From Paraglaciecola sp. L3A3 (GTDB lineage: Bacteria; Pseudomonadota; Gammaproteobacteria; Enterobacterales; Alteromonadaceae): DNA of 64,000 bases. The notes below the pieces were generated by a model. It had not been told where the DNA came from. It did no database searches and saw only the letters and a program-made list of their open reading frames with translations. Shown here in pieces: positions 37,296-45,909 of the stretch. The translations under genes were made by a program, and so were the position numbers. The stretch is from assembly GCF_009796765.1 (NCBI RefSeq), contig NZ_CP047023.1:5005501-5069500 (forward strand). Reading direction: 5' to 3'. Position 1 is the stretch's first letter. Each line of letters opens with the position of its first letter.

Positions 37296-38666
37296 CTAGC
37301 CGCTGAACTTGTTCCAAGGCCCTGTTATTGCCAATGTTTTAGTCGGTGAGTACACATTAACAAACATGGTTGAGCCGTCAGGTGAAAAACAGGCGCCAGC
37401 CAATTCTGTTTGCATAGTTAAACGGGCAAAGTTATATAACTCCCCCTCTGGTGTCACGCCTCTAAGGTAATTATCTACAATAGCTGTATATTGATCTTCA
37501 CAGACAATAAGATGGCCAGCAGGTGTAACCGTTAAGTTATCGCCAAAGTTATACAAAGACTTATCTGCACTTTCTAAAAATAACTGTAAACGACCCGGAG
37601 TATGGATTTCGCCATCTTGCCCTTCGTATTTAGAAGGTTGATAACGCATGACTTGCCCTAGTTTTTTTGCTCCGCCGTTAGTACAACAAAAATATAATTC
37701 ATTTTCGCCCCAATGAATTCCTTCGCCACGGGCAAATACGGCCGCGCCATTTGTATAACCCTGTTTACGTAAATCATCTTCAGGGCTTTCAGGATTACTT
37801 AAGTTGATCCACAGGGCATTATGCCATTGTTGAACTTGCATAGTGTTAGCAGACCAGTTGCGGCTGTCATAACTAGGTTTATTCTGCACCACTAAGGCTT
37901 GTAACTGCCCGCCTTGATGTAACTCACCTTTGACCTTAGGAATAAAGCGATAAAACAAACTGTCGCCCCTGTCTTCGGTTAAGTAAACAATACCCGTGTT
38001 TGGGTCGACTGCAGCCGCTTCATGATTAAAACGGCCCATCTCTTTTAACGGTACAGGATTAATTAAACCGGTAGCCGCCGCTGGTACTTCAAAAATATAA
38101 CCATGATCTCGAGTAAAACCATCTTGCACCCTAGACACAGACTCTTCACAAGTTAACCATGTATTCCAAGGGGTAATGCCACCAGCACAATTACGAATAG
38201 TCCCCACTAACGACAAAAACTCTTGTTCTAATTTTTTGGTTTTAAGGTTATAGACCAAGTTGCTAGTACCACCGGGTAAAGCCACACCAGCAGAGTCATG
38301 ATCATAAGCCAAAGCTGTTTTATGATTTTTTAACGCCTTCGCTGCCTTAGCTAAATCACTAGGTTTTAATTCGTGATTTCGCACCAACACCACTCTGTCA
38401 TCATCAAGAGGCAAACAGCCCATGCCATCAGCTTTATCAGGTACAGTAAAACCGTCGCTCATTTTATTGTCTAACTGCGAAATAACTTGGTAACTAAAAC
38501 CAGCAGGTAAATCTAAAATTTTATTAGGATCGGAAATTAACGGCCCATAACCAGTTACCGTTTTAACATTCACATTTGCCTGAACCTTACCTAAAAAGCT
38601 GGCCGATAAACCGCCAAATGCCAACGCTCCCACACCAATAGTAAACTGTCTTCTTGTAACCATCAT
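37296..38666 (-). CDS. PhoX-type phosphatase, Tat-exported
   Basis: 456 residues (the second ATG could also start it). A Tat signal (TRRQFTIGVGALAFGG) predicts folded export. The body is a PhoX-like six-bladed propeller: LVRNHELKP, GTSNLVYNLKTKKL, NCAGGITPWNTWLTCEESV and FNHEAAAVDPNTGIVYLTED are hallmarks and contain likely Fe/Ca ligands and the paired cysteines. PhoX enzymes release phosphate from organic phosphate in the sea. The family also includes proteins of unproven activity. Monocistronic; no Pho box recognised. Confidence 0.87.
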   Translation of the reverse strand: MMVTRRQFTIGVGALAFGGLSASFLGKVQANVNVKTVTGYGPLISDPNKILDLPAGFSYQVISQLDNKMSDGFTVPDKADGMGCLPLDDDRVVLVRNHELKPSDLAKAAKALKNHKTALAYDHDSAGVALPGGTSNLVYNLKTKKLEQEFLSLVGTIRNCAGGITPWNTWLTCEESVSRVQDGFTRDHGYIFEVPAAATGLINPVPLKEMGRFNHEAAAVDPNTGIVYLTEDRGDSLFYRFIPKVKGELHQGGQLQALVVQNKPSYDSRNWSANTMQVQQWHNALWINLSNPESPEDDLRKQGYTNGAAVFARGEGIHWGENELYFCCTNGGAKKLGQVMRYQPSKYEGQDGEIHTPGRLQLFLESADKSLYNFGDNLTVTPAGHLIVCEDQYTAIVDNYLRGVTPEGELYNFARLTMQTELAGACFSPDGSTMFVNVYSPTKTLAITGPWNKFSG

Positions 38667-39052
38667 TCATCCAAATCTCTGTTAATTTACCGCCGGCCTG
38701 TATCAAAAAACAAAATACACAACAATTTGTTATAACATAACAATATTAGCACCAGCTATTCAAGTCATTAATTCTATCAGCCAAAAGTGACCGATATATT
38801 GCACTCAAATGTATACTGCACCTATAAAATCAAGATGGCCTCAGAAATTGATTAAATAACAGTGGAAAAAAACCTATATTTCATTAGAATCACCGCTCGC
38901 TTGAACAAGTGGGTTATTTACGAGGCTTATGTTATTTAGCTTAAGTGAATCACATACATGTCCATGATGATTGGCACCCAAACTCGACACCTATATTTAT
39001 ATCTAGGTCGAGTTTTACAATCAGACGCTGCATGCAGCGAAAGAAACTGATT
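38667..39052. other. Intergenic region before tRNA-Arg
   Basis: 386 bases. The left part should hold the promoter of the PhoX-like gene. At 38980-39014 there is an imperfect hairpin (AAACTCGAC ... TCGAGTTTT with further CCTA/TAGG pairing and TTTT after it) that could be a terminator or part of the tRNA promoter-proximal region. Nothing else is recognisable. Confidence 0.4.
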
Positions 39053-39130
<78 letters not shown>

Positions 39131-39350
39131 TTATAAAGGCCTTAGGCTTATTTCAAACTCTGAATATTCTAAATTGCAATTTCATGTAGCAAATATGTAG
39201 CATATCTCATTTTGATGTTTAGTTTTACTTAGTTAAAAATAGTACGCTGATTGACAAAGCGTATATATGTTTTACGACATAATTTATCGCCAGATTTAAG
39301 TACTTTATATTGAATAGTATTAACATTATTTAGACTGATCGTGAAACATA

Positions 39351-39377
39351 AAAAAAGCTCCTTTGAGGAGCTTTTTT
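39351..39377. terminator. Bidirectional terminator
   Basis: AAAAAAGCTCC - TTTGA - GGAGCTTTTTT. It ends the minus-strand STAS/GHKL operon (13 bases after its stop) and can also stop transcripts coming from tRNA-Arg. Confidence 0.9.
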
Positions 39378-39390
39378 AAACGAATTCGAG

Positions 39391-39723
39391 TTAGGCCAAA
39401 GCAGCCATTTCTGCTTTTACAGGTGCAGAAGACTCTAATTCAGCTCTTCTTCTATTAATCACTTTTGCAATGCTAAATAATACATGCCTTTTAGCGCCTT
39501 CCAACTGAATACTTTCAAGAACTTTGGTGGCACCATGTTTTAAAACAAGTACCCCAAACAGTTCATCTGAATAAGATTCAGATATTGAAGAAACGTTAGT
39601 CAAGTCTAAATGCACCTTTATCGAATTTTTAGATATATATTGTTCTATTTTATTGCGCTCAATAATTGCTAGCTTACGGGAAGCTAGATCACTGGTAGGC
39701 AGACTAATAAATATTGGTTTCAT
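39391..39723 (-). CDS. STAS-like domain protein (DUF4325)
   Basis: 110 residues. The pattern KVHLDLTNVSSISESYSDELFGVLVLKHG matches STAS-like DUF4325 proteins, which resemble anti-sigma-factor antagonists: a beta strand, a Ser-rich loop that could be phosphorylated, and a helix. The start codon overlaps the stop of the GHKL ATPase gene (ATGA), so the two are made together and are likely partners, as kinase and antagonist are in SpoIIAB/SpoIIAA. The regulated process is unknown. Confidence 0.8.
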   Translation of the reverse strand: MKPIFISLPTSDLASRKLAIIERNKIEQYISKNSIKVHLDLTNVSSISESYSDELFGVLVLKHGATKVLESIQLEGAKRHVLFSIAKVINRRRAELESSAPVKAEMAALA

Positions 39724-40679
39724 AAATTGCCTCCTAATTGCCGCATTATTAACTTTAATTCATCATCTATATCGTCATCTTGAGCAAATTTTATTAGCTC
39801 TGATTCTTTAAGCTTACATGATATTCCAACGCCCTGCCATTCACTTTGTATTTCTTCGTATGTTTTTTGACCTTGTGTGTTGATATGTAAAATTGAGTTT
39901 CCACTAACAATACATAATTCGCCACTATAGTCCCTAATCAGCTCAACCAAGTGAGCAAGTCCTAACCCTTGATGGTGATTTTCATCAGTGCGAGTTTGTA
40001 CGACACTTCCAAGAGGGCTCCCACCCACATTATCGATAGGTAATTGCTGTGCCCAATCATCAATATCATCGCTATGTTTAGTTGAATGTCCTTTCTGTAT
40101 ACACCATTCAATTGCCTCTCTATGACTTTCTACTGGCTTGCCGATACGTTTCATTTCTGCCAAAAAACCCAACCCACTATCGGCAAGGGCAAATTCAAAA
40201 TAATGATCTTCTTCATAAGGGACTTTAGATTTCTGTGCCATAGAAAATCCAGATTTCTTCCCGTGTGACCATACATTATCGTGAAGCTCACCAACTACAA
40301 AGTTCAAGTTATGAATACCTTTAATATCACTACCTTGTGTAAGTTGCCTTATACAACTGTTAATCAAACCGGTAGCATTATCCACTTCCAAATCAGAATG
40401 TAGAGGGATAATAGGACTGTAATTTTTGCCTGCATTAATATTATTTGGAAGGGACCCTCCCCAAATGGCACAATTAAAATGCATCGTATCGAAATAGCTT
40501 TGATTATTACTACAATCACAGTAAAAATTTCTTTGTTCTACTTGATTATGATTTAAATACGCACACAACGTAACGACGTAACCGGGAGTGTAAAAGTTTT
40601 CCGGTAAATGAAGTTCGCCATATTCAGAATCGTAGAATTCATGGAGTTCTACTACCGCATCCTTCAAGCTTTTACCCAT
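39720..40679 (-). CDS. GHKL ATPase domain protein
   Basis: 319 residues, soluble. After an unknown N-terminal region with several cysteines (about 35-75) comes a histidine-kinase-like ATPase: N box VVGELHDNVWSHG (about 130-142), G1 ALADSGLGFLAEM (about 170) and G2 HHQGLGLAHLVELIRDYSG (about 238). There is no phosphoacceptor His domain, so this is an anti-sigma-kinase-like or Hsp90-like ATPase rather than a sensor kinase. It forms an overlapping pair with the STAS-like gene and is probable cargo of the element; a signalling or defence role is inference. Confidence 0.78.
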   Translation of the reverse strand: MGKSLKDAVVELHEFYDSEYGELHLPENFYTPGYVVTLCAYLNHNQVEQRNFYCDCSNNQSYFDTMHFNCAIWGGSLPNNINAGKNYSPIIPLHSDLEVDNATGLINSCIRQLTQGSDIKGIHNLNFVVGELHDNVWSHGKKSGFSMAQKSKVPYEEDHYFEFALADSGLGFLAEMKRIGKPVESHREAIEWCIQKGHSTKHSDDIDDWAQQLPIDNVGGSPLGSVVQTRTDENHHQGLGLAHLVELIRDYSGELCIVSGNSILHINTQGQKTYEEIQSEWQGVGISCKLKESELIKFAQDDDIDDELKLIMRQLGGNL

Positions 40680-40766
40680 CTAAACAAATTTCCGTGTGAA
40701 ATAATTTCCCAATATTTTAATATACATCGTTCTGATTGTAATAAAAATATCATGCAGTACAGTTAT

Positions 40767-42428
40767 TTACAGAACTCCAAGTGAAGGCATAAAAGCCGTT
40801 CCGGCTTTCCCCAAGATCCATGTATGGATTCGGGTAATGATTTCATTGCCTTTGTACTTTATGCCTTTGAGTTTAAAAGTGAATAAACCGTCAAACCAAC
40901 TCGTTTTGATTAGTCCTGTTTCTTTATTCATTTCTATGTCGTAGAACGGGCGAATAGCTTGAGAATTACGTTTACAGAATACACCGCCCATTAGTTCTGT
41001 AAACTTTGCCCAATTTCCTGAATCTGCAGCAGAGTGAATATCAACTAAATCATCATCTATTTTTTCAATTTTCTGGGCTTTCCTTAATTCGCGCCATACA
41101 GTAACCGACACACCACCTATTTGCTGAAATTGGCGAACTCCCCAGCAACTTGCCCATGCCTCAACCCGATTAGCCGCTTCAGGGGCGTTACCGCCATCGA
41201 TATCACTATCTAAGTTACCACCATCAATATTTTTACTTATATACTTTGCCACATAGCCAGTGGCAGAACCTTTACTCGGATCGATATCTACAAAATCGAC
41301 TCGATTTTCTTTCGCACCTTCTTCATCACCATCTTCTTGCAAGGCATAGTGGTTTATTACATCTTTGAATTCTGATTTTTGTTCTGAATGAATAAAGATG
41401 ATCATATGCCAATGAGGTGTTCCATCGTGCTGAGGCTCTGCAATACGAAATCCAAATATATTAATATTTTGACGTGCTAATTCTGCCCGAATTCGTTGCC
41501 ATACTGTATTTAAATATTGTTGACCATCGTAAGGTGTTAAGCCTTGCCAATTTGGGTTTCTATCACCCGACCTAGCGTAAGTATTATGGTATTTTGAAGG
41601 GCAAGTCAGCGTAACAAACACCCCATCACAATCAAGCGACTTAGCTAGCTCTTCACAACCGGCTAAGCGAGTCATTAGTTCATGTCGCCTGTTAATAGGA
41701 TTAGAAACATTTTTTTCATATATTTCTCGCAATGAAAAACTCTCTTTATCCTCGTTAGTAATAAACAACTCTTCCATTGCTTTAAGTTGCCGTTCTTTTT
41801 GAGCTTTACGGTGCTTAACATTTAAGTCGCTACAGTATTTTCCTTTTTTACTATTCACTTGCCCGAGACGAATTAAAGCTTCTTCTTTTTTTCTAACTAG
41901 CACTTTTCTAAGTTTACGTAACCACCAATACTTATCTTGTGTTCGCTTTATCACCCCCGTTAAGGTTACGGTTTTTGATATTTTTTGGGCAGCTATTCCA
42001 TAACCATTAACGAACTCAACAATAAGTGCATAAATATCATTAAGCCCCTTAACGGAATCAATTTCCGTTACGTTACAGGGTTGCTTGCTTAGTTGGGCTC
42101 TAATTTGAATATGACTACAACGCTTTGCATTAGCTTCAGCAAGATTTCTTAATTCTTCCTCACCAGCGTTAAAGTGCGGAATGATTTTTTGCGGTAACAA
42201 ATTATTTAGTATTTCGGTTTGCTTACGTAAAAAAGTATTAGCATCAAAAAGGGTTTTAAATGCTCGGTATCTTTCAATGAGTAATTTTTGAATTTCATTT
42301 GGAAAGTGTGAAATTTGTTTTTTTACAAAAATACGATCATCTAAAGCAAGCCCTTGATAAAACGCTCCAAAATCATTATCTATTGAATCCAATAAAATCG
42401 AAGTAACTGATTCACTACGAGGCCTCAT
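40767..42428 (-). CDS. HUH replication endonuclease (phage gpA type)
   Basis: About 553 residues from ATG 42428 (AGG 6 nt upstream); a GTG 12 bases earlier is possible. The C-terminal half has the rolling-circle motifs: VFVTLTCPSKYH (motif 1), P-H-W-H-M (HUH metal site, about 338-342) and the catalytic tyrosine pair Y-x3-Y in TGYVAKYISKNID (about 392-396). This is the phage P2 A protein pattern. It nicks the element's origin to begin replication. It overlaps the small gene upstream by 14 bases and belongs to the AlpA operon. Confidence 0.88.
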   Translation of the reverse strand: MRPRSESVTSILLDSIDNDFGAFYQGLALDDRIFVKKQISHFPNEIQKLLIERYRAFKTLFDANTFLRKQTEILNNLLPQKIIPHFNAGEEELRNLAEANAKRCSHIQIRAQLSKQPCNVTEIDSVKGLNDIYALIVEFVNGYGIAAQKISKTVTLTGVIKRTQDKYWWLRKLRKVLVRKKEEALIRLGQVNSKKGKYCSDLNVKHRKAQKERQLKAMEELFITNEDKESFSLREIYEKNVSNPINRRHELMTRLAGCEELAKSLDCDGVFVTLTCPSKYHNTYARSGDRNPNWQGLTPYDGQQYLNTVWQRIRAELARQNINIFGFRIAEPQHDGTPHWHMIIFIHSEQKSEFKDVINHYALQEDGDEEGAKENRVDFVDIDPSKGSATGYVAKYISKNIDGGNLDSDIDGGNAPEAANRVEAWASCWGVRQFQQIGGVSVTVWRELRKAQKIEKIDDDLVDIHSAADSGNWAKFTELMGGVFCKRNSQAIRPFYDIEMNKETGLIKTSWFDGLFTFKLKGIKYKGNEIITRIHTWILGKAGTAFMPSLGVL

Positions 42429-42696
42429 GATCAACCTCACTTAGCTTATTAAGCTCAATACCACGTTCATTAATAGCAAGAACGCTCCATCTTAGGCCAT
42501 ATACAGTGTGTTCATGTTCTGACAACAAAGACCTAATTAATAATGCATTTAATATTGTTTTAGAAAATCCGTCGGGTTTGCCACTGGGGAAAGCGCAACA
42601 CCCTAAACAGCGACCTATTGAGGTACATATTTCTACAGTTGCACCAGTAGCAAAAAAAGCTAACAGCGCTTGTTGGTGATTGGTTAACTTAGCCAT
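42415..42696 (-). CDS. Small element protein, unknown
   Basis: About 93 residues from ATG 42696 (MAKLTNHQQALLAFF), which shares one base with the stop of the AlpA-like gene (TAATG); the longer frame to 42753 overlaps that gene fully and is unlikely. It has a cluster of cysteines (CTSIGRCLGCC) that might bind a metal. It lies between the regulator and the replication gene, and overlaps the latter, so it may assist replication. No family recognised. Confidence 0.6.
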   Translation of the reverse strand: MAKLTNHQQALLAFFATGATVEICTSIGRCLGCCAFPSGKPDGFSKTILNALLIRSLLSEHEHTVYGLRWSVLAINERGIELNKLSEVDHEAS

Positions 42697-42932
42697 TACG
42701 CTGATCTCCCATCTTGATAAAGATGAGACTGGCGCACAAAGCTTTCCAACCATTTATCTAAATCTTCTTTGATATAACGGACAGAACGTCCAATTTTGAT
42801 AAAAGGTGGTGCAGGTGTGCGGTTATCACGATTTCCTTCCATTCTTGCCTGTCGCAAAAAAGAACGGCTCATACCGATATATTGTGATGTTTCTATTTCT
42901 GATAAAACGCGAGATTTAATTGGCTGTTGCAT
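42696..42932 (-). CDS. AlpA-family excisionase/regulator
   Basis: 78 residues from ATG 42932, with AGGAG 8 nt upstream; upstream in-frame ATG 42986 is less supported. A single MerR-like winged helix: VLSEIETSQYIGMSRSFLRQARMEG, then FIKIGRSVRYIKEDLDKWL, which is the AlpA/Xis-type DNA-binding pattern. Such proteins direct excision and activate early genes of P4-like elements. First gene of the operon alpA-like, small gene, replication endonuclease; a large dyad lies upstream. Confidence 0.88.
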   Translation of the reverse strand: MQQPIKSRVLSEIETSQYIGMSRSFLRQARMEGNRDNRTPAPPFIKIGRSVRYIKEDLDKWLESFVRQSHLYQDGRSA

Positions 42933-42979
42933 CTTTGTTCTCCTAAGTTCATTAATTGATCTCGGAGGCAAAGTTAAAC

Positions 42980-43019
42980 GTCCCAAAAGTCCTAGGACGT
43001 TATTTAGGACTAATGGGAC
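42980..43019. promoter_or_regulatory. 15-bp inverted repeat before the AlpA-like gene
   Basis: GTCCCAAAAGTCCTA (42980-42994) and TAGGACTAATGGGAC (43005-43019) form an inverted repeat with 13 of 15 positions matching and a 10-base spacer, 48 bases upstream of the AlpA-like start. The left arm also contains a small GTCCTAGGAC palindrome. It looks like an operator for the element's own regulator. Confidence 0.6.
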
Positions 43020-43022
43020 AAA

Positions 43023-43922
43023 TTATTTATTTTTTTCTTCAGACACCATGTTTCTAAATGTCTTTTTAGTAATTGTACGCTGGATATTTTTAACATCTAT
43101 CCAAGTCAGCTCATCTCTGCCAACTTCATCAAGTATCGATTCTGGATCTAATGACTCATCAGACTCATGATGCTCATAAAGGTGATCCCACAAGGCAGTT
43201 CCACCTTTTTGTGGATGAAGTTGAATAAGGTTTTTAACTAACCTTTTAAAAGCACTCTCAGTGCGTAAGGAATCGACATTATCAGGCTTAGCTGCAATAG
43301 GGTGAACGTGAGGTATATCATTTGGCAATCGAACTCTTTCAAATTCATCATGCAATATAACAATATCTTCAATTTTAATTCTGTGGCCTATTACTGTTAA
43401 CGTCTTAGGAAAAGTAACTTTGGTTCTATTGAAATCCTTCTCACCAGATAAAGTATTATCACTAATTTGTTGATTTCTATAATTCTTAATCGAGTCTGAC
43501 ATCATTCGCAATGAATCCAAACCTTCTATTGGATAAATTTTTCCCGCTAATTCGTTGCCAATTAAAAACGATAAATCTTTAGGCTGCCAGTCATATAGGT
43601 ACTTATTGGGGTATTTAATTGTAAAATTATACTTTGTAGAATGTTTGATAATATTTGCTGCATCTACAATTGAGAAATGAATTAAACTTATTTTAGATTT
43701 CTTCAACACCTCCAATTGGTCGTTACGGTAGAGTTTAATTAACCCCCTATAATATCCATATCCAAAACCGACGAAGCCCTTGCCTTTAAAATAGCCTCCA
43801 TAAACAATTTTTAAGTTATCAACATAAACATGTAAGTCTAACTTCGACTGCTCAACTAAGTAACGAACTTTACTTAATGGCAGTCCTAACTCATCTAATC
43901 GATAGTATTCTTGATGGAACAA
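43023..43922 (-). CDS. Unknown element protein
   Basis: 299 residues, soluble. I do not recognise the family. The N-terminus (RLDELGLPLSKVRYLVEQSKLDL) resembles a helix-turn-helix, similar in style to proteins that precede AlpA genes in such elements, so it may be a DNA-binding regulator. The rest is mixed alpha/beta, with an acidic C-terminal part (HHESDESLDPESILDE). It ends 91 bases before the AlpA-like start and is transcribed the same way, with the dyad 42980-43019 in between. Confidence 0.6.
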   Translation of the reverse strand: MFHQEYYRLDELGLPLSKVRYLVEQSKLDLHVYVDNLKIVYGGYFKGKGFVGFGYGYYRGLIKLYRNDQLEVLKKSKISLIHFSIVDAANIIKHSTKYNFTIKYPNKYLYDWQPKDLSFLIGNELAGKIYPIEGLDSLRMMSDSIKNYRNQQISDNTLSGEKDFNRTKVTFPKTLTVIGHRIKIEDIVILHDEFERVRLPNDIPHVHPIAAKPDNVDSLRTESAFKRLVKNLIQLHPQKGGTALWDHLYEHHESDESLDPESILDEVGRDELTWIDVKNIQRTITKKTFRNMVSEEKNK

Positions 43923-44390
43923 TTAAATCCTCCTTTAATAGCAAACAACCTAAAGCTTAAAATTTGCGTGATTAAATTTTATTCGTACAGCTATAGCTTA
44001 TCTAATTAGCTATAGCCCAAATATAGCTTTAGCTTACTTAAAACATTCCAGAATATTGACTTGCTATTATCGCTTTTTTTTCTTCTATGATGCCATTACT
44101 TTGTAATGCCATAAGTTAACTGGCATTTTCAAAATAAAAAAGCACTTTAGTATTTTTCAAATCGACGCATCTTAGCCAATTTAAGTATGGAAAATATTCT
44201 TCACATAGTTTTTAATAGGATGCATAAAAGTCGCGTTAAAGTCAGGTCTCCTTTTGCTTTTGTAATTCATTGCAGTTTTGATGGTGTGGTAGTAAAAAAC
44301 ACTTAATAAAGTCTAAAGGTAAGTACTGAAAATGGCAGAAATAAAAATTAAATCGAGAAGTGACATATACGACATGCTCGATAATAAGCG
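43923..44390. other. Gene-free regulatory region of the element
   Basis: 468 bases between the unknown minus-strand gene and the inserted gene cassette. Two direct copies of AGCTATAGC (43989-43997, 44008-44016), 19 bases apart and with palindromic cores, plus a related ATAGC at 44024, look like operator half-sites. A 26-codon frame (44332-44412, MAEIKIKSRSDIYDML) with AAAGGT before it runs across the cassette border and is probably the truncated start of an older gene. Confidence 0.45.
43989..44016. promoter_or_regulatory. Direct repeats AGCTATAGC, possible operator
   Basis: Two identical 9-base words with a 19-base period, each containing the palindrome GCTATAGC, 67 bases upstream of the 299-residue gene. 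Placement and spacing (about two helical turns) fit a repressor site. Confidence 0.4.
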
Positions 44391-45112
44391 TTATGAGTAT
44401 TGTCGAATTTAGATACTAGATTCATGTATAAGGATTAATTAATTGAATTACGAAGAAAGAATAATTTCTGCAATTGAAAAAACAAAATCACTCGGTCTCG
44501 AATTAACTGTTAATCCTTACCCTTTTAAAGCTGCATTAAGCCATGAAGAAAAACTCAAAGCTCTTCGGCTATGTGTAGATCTTCTTTATTCCAAGGGGTT
44601 TAAGAGTTCATCTGATCTAGCAAATAACTGTACCCCAGTTCACTTAATGACGCAGCACCTCCTTAAAACAGAATTTAATATCGATAGTTTTATTACTATT
44701 GGAGATAGGTATTGGGATGATTATGTTTACTGTGAAATGTCATATGAAAAGATTGAACGTGAACTAAAAAGTCCTGATTTAAATAAACCAATTAAAGCTC
44801 ATGTCTGGTTAACCTTATCCGATGGAACAATAATAGATTTTACAGCTGAAGCCCATGCTGACCTGCTATTTCAACGAGGCGAAAACCCAATTGAAAATTG
44901 TATAATGATTGTGGATATTGATAGTGAAGAAAATGATAAATCTGGCTATCATCGTCCTTATTTATTGGGAGCCGACTTCCTGCAAAGGGTTGGTGTATGT
45001 AAAATCTCATCAGAGTAAGATACTCATAACAAGAGAATCAAAAAGGGCTAAAACAGCGGGCTGTTCACTCCGCTCAATTTTAGCCCACTATTTTTAGCCT
45101 GTTATTTGGGCG
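44391..45112 (+). mobile_element. Single integron-type gene cassette (722 bp)
   Basis: The cassette contains one gene (44443-45018) followed by an attC-like site. The key sign is that GTTATGA at the left border (44390-44396) is the exact complement of TCATAAC (45024-45030), the inverse core of the attC-like site, as required for a circular cassette whose core site is closed by its own first bases. The right border has GCGTTGAGG. No integron integrase is in the window, so it was probably inserted from an integron elsewhere. Confidence 0.65.
44443..45018 (+). CDS. Cassette-borne transglutaminase-like protein, unknown
   Basis: 191 residues from a TTG start with AAGGA 9-10 nt upstream. No signal peptide. 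The stretch AHVWLTLSDGTIIDFTA (H120, D132) resembles the His-Asp part of transglutaminase/papain-fold enzymes, and C63 (NNCTPVHLM) is a possible nucleophile, so a Cys-His-Asp triad is plausible. The family is not recognised with certainty. It is the only gene of an integron-type cassette, where unknown functions are common. Confidence 0.65.
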   Translation: MNYEERIISAIEKTKSLGLELTVNPYPFKAALSHEEKLKALRLCVDLLYSKGFKSSSDLANNCTPVHLMTQHLLKTEFNIDSFITIGDRYWDDYVYCEMSYEKIERELKSPDLNKPIKAHVWLTLSDGTIIDFTAEAHADLLFQRGENPIENCIMIVDIDSEENDKSGYHRPYLLGADFLQRVGVCKISSE

Positions 45113-45118
45113 TTGAGG
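45024..45118 (+). repeat. attC-like recombination site
   Basis: Inverse core TCATAAC (45024-45030) and core GTTGAGG (45112-45118) surround an imperfect dyad: ATAACA with TGTTAT (45100-45105), GGGCTAAAA (45045-45053) with TTTTAGCCC (45078-45086), AGCGG with CCGCT. About 95 bases, within the attC size range, placed right behind the cassette gene. Confidence 0.65.
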
Positions 45119-45136
45119 CTGTAGAAAAAGGTCGAG

Positions 45137-45299
45137 TCAAAAAACATACCGTGTTTTAGGCTGATTTTTTTGAAGTGCAATGGTAAAACCTATCCAAGTT
45201 TCACGTAGCAGTGCCATTTGGTGTGTGTTTTTAAGTAACTTTGATAATAAATTTAAGGCTGGGACTTTTCTAAAGCCTCGATAGGCTAATAAGGTAATC
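45137..45299 (-). pseudogene. Possible C-terminal gene remnant
   Basis: A frame open for about 53 codons without a start (reads AYRGFRKVPALNLLSKLLKN ... and ends at TGA, 45137-45139). It looks like the C-terminal end of a truncated protein, perhaps a transposase, lying directly behind the cassette. No family could be assigned, and it may be chance. Confidence 0.25.
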
Positions 45300-45300
45300 T

Positions 45301-45879
45301 ATGAGTAATATTCTTGACCATTTAAATCAGAAACCTTTGTCTGAATTACTACAGAAACTTTTAATTGCTGCAACTGAAGCTCAAGATAATCAGTTAATTA
45401 AATGGGCAAAACTTGAATTGACAGGTTATCAAAGTCCTTTAATGGAGGAGGGAGATTTGGTACCTGAATACAGAACTGTAAACGGATATCATACGGATGA
45501 TTTTCATCATAAACTTATGATTGAAGAAGTTGATTTACAATTCATCAATTCTACAAACCTCCGAGCTAGTGTCATTGAACTCGAGGCATATCAAGAAAAA
45601 GGCCTTATATTAAAAGATCCTCAACTTTGTAATACAATTTTTGAATATTTAAATGTTAAAGTGACTTCATTTCATGTCTCTTCATCTCAGGTTCAGAAAT
45701 TACTAGCAGCTATAAAGTGTGAGCTTATTAGTAAAGTTAATACTTTAAATGTCAAAACGAGTGAAATAATACCAGAAACTACGAATGTTGAAGATATTAT
45801 AGATTTCAAGCCTAATTTTTATGGCATTGGTTTAAATCTTAATGCAATGAAAAAAAGATGGTTTCCGCGTAAAAATTAG
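45301..45879 (+). CDS. AbiTii-domain protein
   Basis: 192 residues. The N-terminal third (LSELLQKLLIAATEAQDNQL, IKWAKLELTGY, then LVPEYRTVNGY) matches the AbiTii domain, found in proteins linked to phage defence and abortive infection, although the domain itself is poorly characterised. The C-terminal part is unknown and basic at the end (MKKRWFPRKN). Start ATG is preceded by TAAGG. It lies in the cargo part of the element, 30 bases before a membrane protein that may be its partner. A defence role is inferred. Confidence 0.65.
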   Translation: MSNILDHLNQKPLSELLQKLLIAATEAQDNQLIKWAKLELTGYQSPLMEEGDLVPEYRTVNGYHTDDFHHKLMIEEVDLQFINSTNLRASVIELEAYQEKGLILKDPQLCNTIFEYLNVKVTSFHVSSSQVQKLLAAIKCELISKVNTLNVKTSEIIPETTNVEDIIDFKPNFYGIGLNLNAMKKRWFPRKN

Positions 45880-45909
45880 CCATACATAGAGTTCATACTC
45901 ACTAAATTA

